A DNA stretch of 64,000 nucleotides. It comes from JAKVBK01 sp022447275 (GTDB lineage Bacteria > Pseudomonadota > Alphaproteobacteria > Rhodobacterales > Rhodobacteraceae). The notes beneath the pieces were generated by a model. That model was not told the origin of the DNA, made no database searches, and saw only the letters and a list, made by a program, of their open reading frames with translations. Shown here piece after piece: positions 17,645 through 25,885 of this stretch; the first letter of the stretch is position 1, and every line of letters starts with the position of its first letter. The stretch spans positions 2,976,001 through 3,040,000 of the forward strand of contig CP138932.1 in assembly GCA_047125605.1 (NCBI GenBank). Reading direction: 5' to 3'. The translations under genes were made by a program, and so were the position numbers.

Positions 17645-17674
17645 TGATCCGGCAGAACGGGCCGGTCGTAGAAG
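17645..17674 (+). promoter_or_regulatory. RpoE (group 4 sigma) promoter of rpoE-chrR
   Basis: A perfect -35 TGATCC (17645-17650), 18 bases, then TAGAAG (17669-17674) near the -10 position. This fits the Rhodobacter sphaeroides RpoE promoter, where the rpoE-chrR operon is autoregulated. It leaves a leader of about 100 bases before the chosen rpoE start. Confidence 0.75.
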
Positions 17675-17783
17675 GGCTATGTTGATGGAGCGATCCGCTT
17701 CTTTGCCAGAACAGCAACCACGCGGCACTGCCGCGCCAGAGGTGCTGGCAGCCGGGCATGGCTCGGATGCGGGTGAGCGGGAT

Positions 17784-18350
17784 ATGGCGCCATCATCGCA
17801 GATACGGGACACGACTTGGGTTGAACACGTTGAGCGTATTCACACCCATCGCGATCAGCGCGCCTTTGCGCAGCTTTTCGCCTATTTCGCCCCTCGGGTG
17901 AAAGCGTTCCTGATGAAGTCGGGTGCCGATGAGGCGCTCGCCGAAGAATGCGCACAGGACGTCATGGCGACGCTCTGGCACAAAGCGCATCTCTTTGACC
18001 CCGCGCGCGCCTCCGTGGCGACTTGGATCTTCACGATCGCGCGAAACAAAAAGATCGACGCGCTGCGCAAACAGCGGCGCCCCGAACCGGAAGACCTGCC
18101 TTGGGGTCCGGAACCTGAGCCCGATCAGGCCGACGTCATGGCGATGCAACAGGATAGCGCGCGTCTGGAAGAAGCGATCAAAACGCTGCCAGACAAGCAA
18201 CGAGAACTGATCGAGAGGGCCTATTTTGGGGACCTCAGTCATAGCGAGATCGCAGCGGAAACGGGATTACCGCTGGGCACGATCAAATCGCGTATTAGGT
18301 TGGCGCTTGAACGACTGCGCCACGACATGAGTGAAAGACCGGACAGATGA
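17784..18350 (+). CDS. rpoE: ECF sigma factor RpoE (singlet-oxygen response)
   Basis: 188 residues from ATG 17784. Sigma region 2 (about 20-95) has FAQLFAYFAPRVKAFLMKSG and DVMATLWHKAHLF; region 4 (about 125-185) has LPDKQRELIERAYFGDLSH and the helix-turn-helix GLPLGTIKSRIRLALERLR. The group is ECF11, paired with ChrR anti-sigma factors. The frame is open further upstream (ATGs at 17679 and 17685), but the promoter at 17645-17674 makes those nearly leaderless. The stop overlaps chrR by four bases. RpoE directs transcription of genes that protect against singlet oxygen formed by bacteriochlorophyll. Confidence 0.88.
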   Translation: MAPSSQIRDTTWVEHVERIHTHRDQRAFAQLFAYFAPRVKAFLMKSGADEALAEECAQDVMATLWHKAHLFDPARASVATWIFTIARNKKIDALRKQRRPEPEDLPWGPEPEPDQADVMAMQQDSARLEEAIKTLPDKQRELIERAYFGDLSHSEIAAETGLPLGTIKSRIRLALERLRHDMSERPDR

Positions 18351-19003
18351 CTGTAAAGCATCAAGTGACGGAAGAACTGCTAACGGCCTATGCAGCAGGC
18401 AACCTGCCTGAGGCCTTTAATCTTGTGGTCGCAACCCACGTGTCCCTGTGCACCGAAGCGCGCGTGCGCCTGGAGGCGATGGAGGCGGTCGGTGGCGCCC
18501 TGCTCGATGACTTGGATGAAATGCCCATGTCGCACGGCAGCTTGGAGGCAACGCTGCGGCTGATCTCCGATCGCCCGAAAGAGCCGATCAAGGCCGTGCC
18601 GGTGCAGCAAGAGGCAAGCTGCAAGGTGCTTCCAAAGCCGCTGATGGAATATGTGGGCGGAGATATCTCCAAGGTGAAATGGCGCCCGATCGGGATGGGG
18701 GCCAAGCAGGCGATCCTGAAAAGCTCTGGCGATGCGGATGTACGCCTGCTTTATATCCCGGCTGGATCGGAATTGCCGGATCATGGCCACCATGGCCAGG
18801 AACTGACGCTTGTTCTGCAGGGCGCTTTCATCGACGGTGATGATCGCTTTGCACGGGGTGACTTGGAAGTGGCCGATGAGGACCTGGAGCATACCCCGGT
18901 CGCAGATATCGGCGAAGATTGCATCTGCCTCGCGGCTACCAATGCGCCGCTGAAGTTCAAGGGCATCGCGCCGCGTCTGGCACAGCCGTTCCTGCGGATC
19001 TGA
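18347..19003 (+). CDS. chrR: Anti-sigma factor ChrR with altered zinc motif
   Basis: 218 residues. The N-terminal zinc anti-sigma domain binds RpoE; the C-terminal cupin domain is needed for the singlet-oxygen response. Expected N-terminal zinc ligands in Rhodobacter sphaeroides are His6, His31, Cys35 and Cys38. Here His5, His31 and Cys35 are present (HVSLC at 31-35), but position 38 is Ala, since the motif reads HVSLCTEAR. The cupin ligands are kept (DHGHHGQE at 145-152, His182), as are Cys192 and Cys194 (DCICLAAT). It is translated directly after rpoE. See the finding on the missing Cys. Confidence 0.88.
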   Translation: MTVKHQVTEELLTAYAAGNLPEAFNLVVATHVSLCTEARVRLEAMEAVGGALLDDLDEMPMSHGSLEATLRLISDRPKEPIKAVPVQQEASCKVLPKPLMEYVGGDISKVKWRPIGMGAKQAILKSSGDADVRLLYIPAGSELPDHGHHGQELTLVLQGAFIDGDDRFARGDLEVADEDLEHTPVADIGEDCICLAATNAPLKFKGIAPRLAQPFLRI

Positions 19004-19032
19004 CAAACACTCAAATGGTTTCATTGGCTCAG

Positions 19033-19056
19033 GGCCGCCCGATGGGTGGCCTTTTG
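19033..19056 (+). terminator. Terminator after rpoE-chrR
   Basis: Stem GGCCGCCC (19033-19040) and GGGTGGCC (19044-19051) with one G-T pair and a three-base loop, followed by TTTTG. It is 30 bases after the chrR stop and just before the convergent ACT gene ends. Confidence 0.7.
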
Positions 19057-19061
19057 TCATT

Positions 19062-19466
19062 TTAGCCCCCGCTGCGCGCTAGCCCCTCCAAAACGGTCAT
19101 GGCATCTTCTGCCCTGTCTTCCGGGACAAACAGGTGATCGTGATAGAAACCCGCCACCGGGTTTACCCCCATGCCAGCATCTGCCAATGCTGTGGCAACC
19201 TGTGCGATAAACCCCGCAGCCTCCAGCGCTGAATGCACGTCAAGCGTGATCATCCGACAGGGAAAACTGTACTCAAGCTCGGCCCCTTCGGCCTCCTTGC
19301 GCGTCAGGATCAGGCTAAGCCCCTCGGCTTCTATGAATTGCATGCGCGGCGTTAGGCCCGCGGGCGGCCTCACCCCACGCGCCAATGTCACGAAAACATA
19401 CGTTTCAGGCTGCATCCGCGCAGACATGTTCGCCAACAAAGCCGCCAGATCTGTTTCACCGCCCAT
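19062..19466 (-). CDS. ACT domain-containing protein
   Basis: 134 residues from ATG 19466. The N-terminal half (TDLAALLANMSARMQPETYVF) and the C-terminal half (ITLDVHSALEAAGFIAQVATALADAG and VNPVAGFYHDHLFVP) fit the small two-lobed ACT proteins of COG3602. Such proteins are thought to bind amino acids. The reading frame runs upstream through a repeat element and has no family homology there, so I used the inner ATG. The gene follows uvrC on the same strand. Confidence 0.75.
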   Translation of the reverse strand: MGGETDLAALLANMSARMQPETYVFVTLARGVRPPAGLTPRMQFIEAEGLSLILTRKEAEGAELEYSFPCRMITLDVHSALEAAGFIAQVATALADAGMGVNPVAGFYHDHLFVPEDRAEDAMTVLEGLARSGG

Positions 19467-19487
19467 GCCTGCTCCCATCATCTTGGC

Positions 19488-19522
19488 GAAAATACTCCTG
19501 GGGTCTGGGGGCAGCGCCCCCA
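19488..19522 (+). repeat. Intergenic repeat, copy 3
   Basis: GAAAATACTCCTGGGG (19488-19503) followed by the palindrome GGGGGCAGCGCCCCC (19507-19521). It matches copy 2 and copy 4. It occupies the whole gap between the uvrC stop and the ACT gene. Confidence 0.7.
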
Positions 19523-19528
19523 GCCGGC

Positions 19529-21454
19529 TCACCTGTCCTGCAGTTGGTCATAAATTTTCTGGGCCAATGATTTCGAAATCCCGTCAACGGCTTCCAGATC
19601 TGTAAGGTTGGCCCGCGCCACCGCTTTGGCCGAGCCGAAATGGGCCAGCAAGGCCCGCTTGCGCGTCGCGCCCACGCCATCAATATCATCCAGCGGGTTG
19701 CGCGACACAGATTTCGAGCGCTTTGCCCTATGGGTGCCAATCGCAAAGCGGTGGGCTTCATCACGCAGCCGCTGCACGAAATAGAGCACCGGATCATTGT
19801 GCCGCAGAGCGAAGGGGCGCGCGCCGATGCGGTGGAACTCTTCCTTGCCGGCGTCGCGATCAATCCCCTTCGCAACTCCGATGAAGGGCACGTCTTCAAC
19901 GCCCAAATCCGCCATGATCTCGGCCACGGCTGAAACCTGTCCCCCTCCGCCATCGATCAGCAGCAAGTCTGGCCAGGCCTCGGTTTCACGGTCTGGGTCC
20001 TCTTTCAACAGGCGCTGGAAACGGCGCGTGAGCACCTCCTTCATCATGCCGAAATCATCGCCGGGCGTGATGCTGTCGCCGCGAATATTGTATTTGCGAT
20101 ATTGGCTTTTGAGAAAGCCCTCCGGCCCGGCGACGATCATGCCGCCCACCGCGTCCGTGCCCTGAATGTGGGAGTTGTCGTACACTTCGATGCGCGCAGG
20201 CGGGGCAGGCAGGTCAAATGCTTCGGCCAGACCCCGCAACAGCTTGGCCTGTGTGGCGCTTTCCGACATTTGCCGAGCCAGGCTTTCTCGGGCGTTGCGC
20301 ACGGCGCCTGAGACAAGCTCGGCTTTCTCGCCCCTTTGCGGCACCAGTACCTCCACCTTCCGACCAAGTTTGCCGCCGAGCGCCTCTGCCACCAGATCCT
20401 TGTCTTCGATGTCATGCGACAGGATCAGCCGTTTGGCCGGGTCCTTGGTGTCATAGAACTGGGTGATGAAGGCCTGTAACACCTCGGCAGGGCTTTCGGC
20501 CCCACCCGTGCGCGGATAGAAATCCCGGTTGCCCCAATTCTGGTTGGCCCGAATAAAAAACACCTGCACACAGGCTTGCCCGCCCTCCATGTGCAAGCCG
20601 ATCACATCTGCCTCATCGACGCCGCGCGGATTGATTCCCTGTGCCGACTGGACAGTGGTCAGGGCGCGGATCCGGTCTCGCAGGGCCGCGGCGCGCTCAA
20701 ACTCCATCTCGTCGCTGGCCTTTTGCATCTCGATCGCCAGTTCGGCCTGCACGCGGGTGGTCTTGCCCTGCAGGAACCGCTGGGCATCCCCGACCAGCGC
20801 CCCATAATCCTGTGCGCTGATCTTGCCGACGCAAGGCGCTGCGCAGCGCTTGATCTGATACAAAAGGCAGGGCCGGGTGCGCGCATCAAAGGTGGCATCC
20901 GTGCAATTGCGCAGCAAAAACACCTTCTGCAACTGATTGAGCGTTCGGTTTACGGCACCGGCACTTGCGAAGGGGCCATAGTAGCTGCCCTTGGCGGATT
21001 TCGCGCCGCGGTGTTTGCGGATCATGGGATAGGTGTGGTCACCGCTAATAAGTATATTTGGGAAGCTCTTGTCGTCGCGCAAAAGAACGTTGTAGCGCGG
21101 CTTGAGTTGCTTGATCAGGTTCTGCTCGAGCAGCAACGCCTCGGTCTCGGTGCGGGTGGTCAGAAACATCATCGAGGCGGTTTCAGAGATCATCCGTGCG
21201 ATGCGTGGGCTGTGGCCGCTGGGCCGGGCATAGTTGGAGACGCGGGTGCGCAGGTTGCGGGCCTTGCCAACGTAGAGCACCCGGCTTTCCGCATCCAACA
21301 TGCGGTACACCCCGGGTGACCCATCCAGGGTTTTCAGATAGGCCTGAATCCGCGCATGTCCCACGAGCGCCGTGTCGGACTTATCGCTATCTGTCATGTT
21401 CTGTTGGCAGTCTGGGGTGTCAGACTTCATCACAACCTCTTGATTCTCTCCCAT
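19529..21454 (-). CDS. uvrC: Excinuclease ABC subunit C
   Basis: 641 residues. UvrC makes both incisions beside DNA damage in nucleotide excision repair. The GIY-YIG nuclease domain is at about 40-120 (GVYRMLDAESRVLYVGKARN), a Cys-rich segment follows (CAAPCVGKISAQDY), then the UVR domain (QKASDEMEFERAAALRDRI), the RNase H-like 5' nuclease domain with DNSHIQGTDAVGGMIVA and the C-terminal helix-hairpin-helix pair (LDDIDGVGATRKRALLAHFG). Complete. Several ATGs lie in the N-terminal 20 residues, so the exact start is uncertain. Confidence 0.95.
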   Translation of the reverse strand: MGENQEVVMKSDTPDCQQNMTDSDKSDTALVGHARIQAYLKTLDGSPGVYRMLDAESRVLYVGKARNLRTRVSNYARPSGHSPRIARMISETASMMFLTTRTETEALLLEQNLIKQLKPRYNVLLRDDKSFPNILISGDHTYPMIRKHRGAKSAKGSYYGPFASAGAVNRTLNQLQKVFLLRNCTDATFDARTRPCLLYQIKRCAAPCVGKISAQDYGALVGDAQRFLQGKTTRVQAELAIEMQKASDEMEFERAAALRDRIRALTTVQSAQGINPRGVDEADVIGLHMEGGQACVQVFFIRANQNWGNRDFYPRTGGAESPAEVLQAFITQFYDTKDPAKRLILSHDIEDKDLVAEALGGKLGRKVEVLVPQRGEKAELVSGAVRNARESLARQMSESATQAKLLRGLAEAFDLPAPPARIEVYDNSHIQGTDAVGGMIVAGPEGFLKSQYRKYNIRGDSITPGDDFGMMKEVLTRRFQRLLKEDPDRETEAWPDLLLIDGGGGQVSAVAEIMADLGVEDVPFIGVAKGIDRDAGKEEFHRIGARPFALRHNDPVLYFVQRLRDEAHRFAIGTHRAKRSKSVSRNPLDDIDGVGATRKRALLAHFGSAKAVARANLTDLEAVDGISKSLAQKIYDQLQDR

Positions 21455-21740
21455 GGCTGCCCAAACAGGGCGCTGGGATCAAGCATTTACCTGTCCCCGG
21501 ATGCTGTGGATAAGTTTGGGGGGAAACATTGGGCCACTCCGGTTTTCCGTTGTTTTTCGGCTATTTCCACGGTTTGCCTAAAAATTAGGCTTATTTATAA
21601 GTCTTTGTAGAGGCTGCATATTTTTTTATCCTCCGACCAAACGACTGATTTTCATGCAGAAATTGTCACCGATTCGTTACCAGAATGACGCACGTGCATA
21701 ACTTGCCCGGGATCAACCTCTTTATCCAATCTATAGAAGA
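21455..21740. other. AT-rich gap with DnaA-box-like sites
   Basis: 286 bases between uvrC and an SDR gene. It contains a perfect DnaA box on the minus strand (TGTGGATAA, 21505-21513) and TTATCC hexamers in TTATCCTCC (near 21626) and TTATCCAAT (near 21722), each matching seven of nine DnaA-box positions. The middle (21579-21630) is much richer in A and T than the surroundings. I see no gene or clear terminator. Confidence 0.5.
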
Positions 21741-22520
21741 TTATTCTGGGCCGAGCACATCTGGCGTTTGCCAGCCCAGATGTTGGCCTCCGTCCACACA
21801 GAGCAATTGTCCGGTCACAGCCTTGGCATCGAGGAAATATCCAAGCGCCCCGATGATGTCATCAGGCCCCGCGCCCCGGCCCATGATCGTGGCAGCGCGC
21901 TGGCGGGCAAAGTGGTCGGCTGTTTGCCGCGCGCCTTGAAGGGTCGGCCCAGGCCCGATCGCATTCACGCGCACATGGGGCGCCAGGCCCTGTGCGCTGG
22001 TTTGGGTGAGTGTCCAGAGGGCGGTTTTCGCAAGAGTATAGGTCATGAACTCTGGCGTCAGTTTCTGCACCCGCTGATCGATCATATTGATGACCAAGGC
22101 GCGCGCACGCGGCTCGCCCGCAGCGTCAATCTCAGCATCTGGGGCTTGCGCAGCAAAGGCCTGTGTCAGCACAAAGGGCGCGCGCAAATTGCTTTCAAGA
22201 TGTCGGTCCCAGCTGGTGCGGGTGGCGCTTTCCAACGTGTCATACTCAAAGATCGACGCGTTGTTGATCAGCACCTCCAAGGGCGCGCCAAGAGCATCTG
22301 TGGCGCGCGACACAAGGCTTTGCATATCGGCCTCAGAAGTGAGATCTGCCTGCACCGTGACCGCCTTGCGGCCTTTGCTGCGAATGTCCTCGGCGACGGC
22401 CTCTGCCTCTGTGGCGGAGCCGGCATAGTGCACTGCAACGTCATAGTCGCGCTCGGCGAGGTAAAGCGACATGGCGCGTCCGAGGCGTTTGGCGGCACCG
22501 GTTACAAGGGCAGTGGGCAT
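21741..22520 (-). CDS. SDR family oxidoreductase
   Basis: 259 residues. Classical SDR: nucleotide motif VTGAAKRLGRAMSLYLAE, NNASIF (NNAG-like), active-site region INMIDQRVQKLTPEFMTYTLAK with Tyr and Lys, and a C-terminal cofactor-binding GQLLCVDGGQHLGWQ. The MIDQRV stretch and the C-terminus resemble pteridine-reductase-like / dihydromonapterin reductase-type SDRs, but I cannot fix the substrate. ATG start with GAGG nearby; the Ca/Na antiporter gene ends 12 bases before it. Confidence 0.82.
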   Translation of the reverse strand: MPTALVTGAAKRLGRAMSLYLAERDYDVAVHYAGSATEAEAVAEDIRSKGRKAVTVQADLTSEADMQSLVSRATDALGAPLEVLINNASIFEYDTLESATRTSWDRHLESNLRAPFVLTQAFAAQAPDAEIDAAGEPRARALVINMIDQRVQKLTPEFMTYTLAKTALWTLTQTSAQGLAPHVRVNAIGPGPTLQGARQTADHFARQRAATIMGRGAGPDDIIGALGYFLDAKAVTGQLLCVDGGQHLGWQTPDVLGPE

Positions 22521-22532
22521 GAGTGATCGTCC

Positions 22533-23507
22533 TTAGGTTACGAGGACGAAGAGATAGGCCGCATAGAGTGCGGTCAACCCGATGCCCACACGTTTGCCCA
22601 TATGAATCTTCGTGAAGACGAAGGGCGCAAGCAACAGGGTGGCGGCCAGCATCGCCCAAAGATCAAAGCTCAGGATGGCCGGATCGACCGGGATAGGACC
22701 CACCTGCACCGAGATGCCGATGATAGCCAGCAGGTTGAACATGTTGGACCCGATGACATTGCCGAGCGCCACATCGGCTTGCCGTCTGAGGGCGGCGGAA
22801 ACGGTGGTGGCAAGCTCTGGCAGAGAGGTTCCAATGGCAACCAATGTGAGGCCGATCACAGTTTCAGGCACGTTCAGCTGCGTCGCAATCTCAACGGCAT
22901 TGTCCACCAGTAGATCTGCACCAAGCGGCAGACCGATCATGCCAAGCAGCAAAAACACGCCGATCTTCCAAACACTTAGGGAGGGATCAGCCCCTTCCAG
23001 ATCTTCTGGAGTTTCTTCTGCTGCGGGGCCCGAGGCAGCGTCGGCTGGGCGCGCGCGCTGCGCCTTGGCCGTACGCCAGGTGTCAACGAGCACATAGGCC
23101 AGCAAGCCCAGCAGCAAGAAACCGTGCCAATGTGTCAGGGGGCCGACAAAGCACAGCGCCATGAACAAGAGCGTGCCGATCAGCATAAAGACGTAGTTGC
23201 GGCGCGTGTCGCAGTGGCTGGTATCAAGTCCTGCGATAAGTGCCGGCACACCAAGCACCAACAAAACATTAGCAATGTTTGAGCCAACCACATTGCCGAT
23301 CGCCAAGCCCGGCGCACCATCGAGGATCGCAGAGATTGCAATGAGCAGTTCGGGCGCAGAGGTGCCAAAGGCCACAATTGTCAGCGACACCAGCAGCGCT
23401 GGCACGCCAAGCCGCAGGGCGAGGTTAACCGCGCCTTTGACAAGCGCGTCGCCCGCCAGCAGGAGGATAATAAGCCCCAGACCGGCCAGCGCCACTTCAA
23501 CGACCAT
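22533..23507 (-). CDS. Calcium/sodium antiporter (CaCA family)
   Basis: 324 residues and about ten membrane helices, with an acidic cytoplasmic loop between the two halves (about 165-190). Both alpha repeats are visible: FGTSAPELLIAISA in the first half and IGTSLPELATTVSAA in the second, each followed by LGNVIGSN-type ion-coordinating segments. Inner-membrane exchanger of the YrbG/NCX type that moves Ca2+ or K+ against Na+ or H+. Confidence 0.9.
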   Translation of the reverse strand: MVVEVALAGLGLIILLLAGDALVKGAVNLALRLGVPALLVSLTIVAFGTSAPELLIAISAILDGAPGLAIGNVVGSNIANVLLVLGVPALIAGLDTSHCDTRRNYVFMLIGTLLFMALCFVGPLTHWHGFLLLGLLAYVLVDTWRTAKAQRARPADAASGPAAEETPEDLEGADPSLSVWKIGVFLLLGMIGLPLGADLLVDNAVEIATQLNVPETVIGLTLVAIGTSLPELATTVSAALRRQADVALGNVIGSNMFNLLAIIGISVQVGPIPVDPAILSFDLWAMLAATLLLAPFVFTKIHMGKRVGIGLTALYAAYLFVLVT

Positions 23508-23510
23508 GGA

Positions 23511-23699
23511 TCAGGCTTCTCCGCAGGGGCAAGGGCCTTTGCCCACCCGTGGCGCGCCGCAGCGGCGGCACTTTGTGGGCCGCCCGGGCAAGCCTGTCTT
23601 GCGGCCGATCTGCCGCAGGCTCTCGGGCATGCGTAGCCGGCCAAACATCGCCAGCACGCCCATGCCAATCAAAAACAGAGTGACGATCTTGACGATCAC
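23511..23699 (-). CDS. Small membrane protein with C-terminal zinc ribbon
   Basis: 62 residues from GTG 23699. One hydrophobic helix (about 3-18, VKIVTLFLIGMGVLAMFG) is followed by a basic stretch and four Cys in KCRRCGAPRVGKGPCPCG. This is a zinc-ribbon pattern (CxxC...CxC). Similar short proteins are conserved next to sppA-like genes in Rhodobacteraceae, but no function is known. Its start lies three bases from the sppA stop; a TTG at 23711 is an alternative start that would overlap that gene. Confidence 0.7.
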   Translation of the reverse strand: MIVKIVTLFLIGMGVLAMFGRLRMPESLRQIGRKTGLPGRPTKCRRCGAPRVGKGPCPCGEA

Positions 23700-23700
23700 G

Positions 23701-24507
23701 CTAGAGCCCAAACCGCGCGTAAAGGGCGCGTTCCTCTATCTCGGCGCTGACCTTGGACAGCGCACCTGCACCCAGCCGCTGCATGAACGAGCGGCGTGGC
23801 CCATGCACCTTGAAGACCGCCTTGTCGCCATACCGGGCCTGCATCATGGGCTTGAGATGGCCGATCCCATCCGCAAGGCCAACATCCACCGCACCAGAGC
23901 CAACCCAGACTTCGCCGGTGAAAAGATCCTGATCATCGGGCAATCTGTTGCCCCGGCGGGCGCTGACATGCGCTTTGAAGCTGTCATGGATCTGATCTTG
24001 CAAGGCGCGCAGGCGGGCAACGTCTTCGGCCTGTTCCGGTTTGAACGGGTCGAGAAAGCTCTTGGAATTGCCGGCTGTGTGCACCCGGCGTTCAATCCCG
24101 TACCGCCCGATCAACTCCTGAAAGCCGAACCCGGCCGAGATCACTCCGATCGAACCCAGGATCGAGCTTTCATCTGCGTAGATCTCATCCGCGGCACAGG
24201 CCAGCCAGTACCCACCAGACGCTGCAACGTCCTCGACGAAGGCAACAACCGGGATTTCCTTTTCCTCGGACAGGCGCCGGATCCGGGCCGCGATCAAGGA
24301 GGATTGAACAGGTGAGCCCCCGGGCGAGTTGATCGCAAGCGCCACGGCAACCGGGTTGCCTTTGACAAATGCGCGCTCGATCGACGGCGCCAGCATTGCA
24401 TCGTTGATGCCCCGACCACCGGCAGCAATCATGCCGGACAGCCTGAGTACGGAGATGACCGGCTCAGCGGTCATGAACGGGATATAACGTTTCATGGGAA
24501 GCGACAT
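23701..24507 (-). CDS. sppA: S49 family serine peptidase (SppA-like)
   Basis: 268 residues from ATG 24507, much shorter than the 600-residue double-domain SppA of E. coli and of the single-domain type. It cleaves signal-peptide remnants in the membrane. The catalytic Ser is in EDVAASGGYWLACAAD; the Lys is in GNSKSFLDPFKP. INSPGGSP supplies the oxyanion region. No strong membrane helix is visible at the N-terminus. The next gene downstream is the small zinc-ribbon protein. Confidence 0.85.
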   Translation of the reverse strand: MSLPMKRYIPFMTAEPVISVLRLSGMIAAGGRGINDAMLAPSIERAFVKGNPVAVALAINSPGGSPVQSSLIAARIRRLSEEKEIPVVAFVEDVAASGGYWLACAADEIYADESSILGSIGVISAGFGFQELIGRYGIERRVHTAGNSKSFLDPFKPEQAEDVARLRALQDQIHDSFKAHVSARRGNRLPDDQDLFTGEVWVGSGAVDVGLADGIGHLKPMMQARYGDKAVFKVHGPRRSFMQRLGAGALSKVSAEIEERALYARFGL

Positions 24508-24769
24508 AATCCCTCCCCCCATCCGGGACAAGGCAACCCCGCATCAGAAGGCCGTCACATGCTCAGATAACGGGATGTACGGAGTTCTGAATGGCTGATC
24601 CGGCGATTGCTTGGCGGTAGTTATCCCATCTGCCTATGGCGCGGGATTGAACTCCGCGGACAGGGCGCAGGGCAAGCAATCCGACCCGCGCGCGGGGGGG
24701 CGGAGGTGTACGCCACCCTGCGCCGCTGGTCGGGCTTTCCCCTGCGCCTGACCGAGCCTACGAAACGCC
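24508..24769. other. Gap without a recognised gene
   Basis: 262 bases between the CoA-transferase stop and the sppA start. Short frames on both strands have no recognisable protein pattern. A GTTCAATC-containing hairpin on the minus strand (near 24640-24660) resembles a tRNA T-arm but no cloverleaf can be built around it. Confidence 0.4.
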
Positions 24770-25885
24770 TCACGCTTTGGGCAGGACAGGGGCGGTGCGA
24801 TCCAATTTCAGCACGGCATCGGAAAACTTCCAGGGCCCTCGAACACCGGCCACACCCTGGGGGGCGATCTGCATACCGCGTGCCTTGATCTGCGGATCTT
24901 CGAACACTTGATCGATCCGGTTGATCGGCCCACCGGGCACGCCGGCGTCCTCCAGCGCGACCAACAGCTCGGCTTGTCCGCGCGCCGCAACGATCGGGGT
25001 CAGCAGGTCCGTGAGCAAATGCCTGTTGCGGACGCGGTCGGGATTGGTGGCAAAGCGCGGATCCGTTGCAAAATCCACGCCCATCACGGTGCAGAACCGT
25101 TGGAACTGTCCATCATTGCCGACGGCGACGATGACATGCCCATCAGAGGTGGCAAAAACCTGATAGGGCGCGAGGTTCTGATGCGCATTTCCGGCCTGAC
25201 CGGGCGCAGTGCCACTCGCGAAATAGTTCATAGCCATATTGGCCAACAAGGCTGTGGCACAGTCCAGCAGCGAGATATCGATATGCTGCCCGCGTCCGGT
25301 TGCCCGGCGCTGCTCCAACGCGGCGAGAATCCCGACCGTCCCATAGAGGCCAGAGACAAGATCCGTCACGGCGACACCGTATTTCTGAGGCTGACGGCCC
25401 GGCTCTCCCGTGATCGACATCAACCCGGACATGCCCTGGATCAAAAAATCGTAGCCCGGACGATGCGCATAAGGGCCGTCCTGCCCAAACCCGGTCACCG
25501 AGCAATAGATCAGGCGTGGGTTCAGGGCAGACAGGCTGTCGTAGTCCAGCCCGTATTTCTTTAATCCGCCAACCTTGAAGTTCTCGATCAGGATATCGGC
25601 ATCCCGCACCAAAGCGCGCACTCTCTCCCGATCTTCTGCCTTGCGAAAATCGGCAATTACGGCCGTCTTCCCGCGGTTTGCGGAATAGTAATAGGCGGCT
25701 GTCTGATCCCCTTCGCGTTCAATAAAGGGTGGCCCCCAATGGCGGGTATCATCCCCAGCCGGGCTCTCGACCTTGGTTACCTCGGCGCCCAGGTCTCCAA
25801 GCGCCTGCCCAATCCACGGCCCAGCCAGCACCCGTGCCAACTCAACCACTTTCAGCCCCTGCAGGGGTGTGCGTTCTTCCAACAT
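24770..25885 (-). CDS. CaiB/BaiF family CoA-transferase
   Basis: 371 residues from ATG 25885. Family III CoA-transferase: the N-terminal segment GLKVVELARVLAGPWIGQ with the LGDLGAEVTKVE nucleotide-like element, GDDTRHWGPPF, and the catalytic-Asp loop DFLIQGMSGLM. The C-terminal part has the second domain (LDCATALLANMAMNYFA and RFCTVMGVDFATDPRFAT). These enzymes move CoA between carboxylic acids, in carnitine, formyl, succinyl or itaconyl metabolism. The substrate is unknown here. The longer upstream frame was rejected as non-homologous. Confidence 0.85.
   Translation of the reverse strand: MLEERTPLQGLKVVELARVLAGPWIGQALGDLGAEVTKVESPAGDDTRHWGPPFIEREGDQTAAYYYSANRGKTAVIADFRKAEDRERVRALVRDADILIENFKVGGLKKYGLDYDSLSALNPRLIYCSVTGFGQDGPYAHRPGYDFLIQGMSGLMSITGEPGRQPQKYGVAVTDLVSGLYGTVGILAALEQRRATGRGQHIDISLLDCATALLANMAMNYFASGTAPGQAGNAHQNLAPYQVFATSDGHVIVAVGNDGQFQRFCTVMGVDFATDPRFATNPDRVRNRHLLTDLLTPIVAARGQAELLVALEDAGVPGGPINRIDQVFEDPQIKARGMQIAPQGVAGVRGPWKFSDAVLKLDRTAPVLPKA

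Noticed and set aside
17679..17783. Upstream ATGs of rpoE (17679, 17685)
   Set aside because: They lie at or just after the predicted transcription start; the ATG at 17784 fits family length better.
24596..24630. TGATCC with a distant TA-rich hexamer resembling an RpoE promoter
   Set aside because: Spacing is not 18 bases and it points away from any gene on that strand.
24620..24680. tRNA-like T-arm (GTTCAATC with GC-rich arms) on the minus strand
   Set aside because: No acceptor, D or anticodon arm can be built around it, and the stem/loop sizes do not fit.
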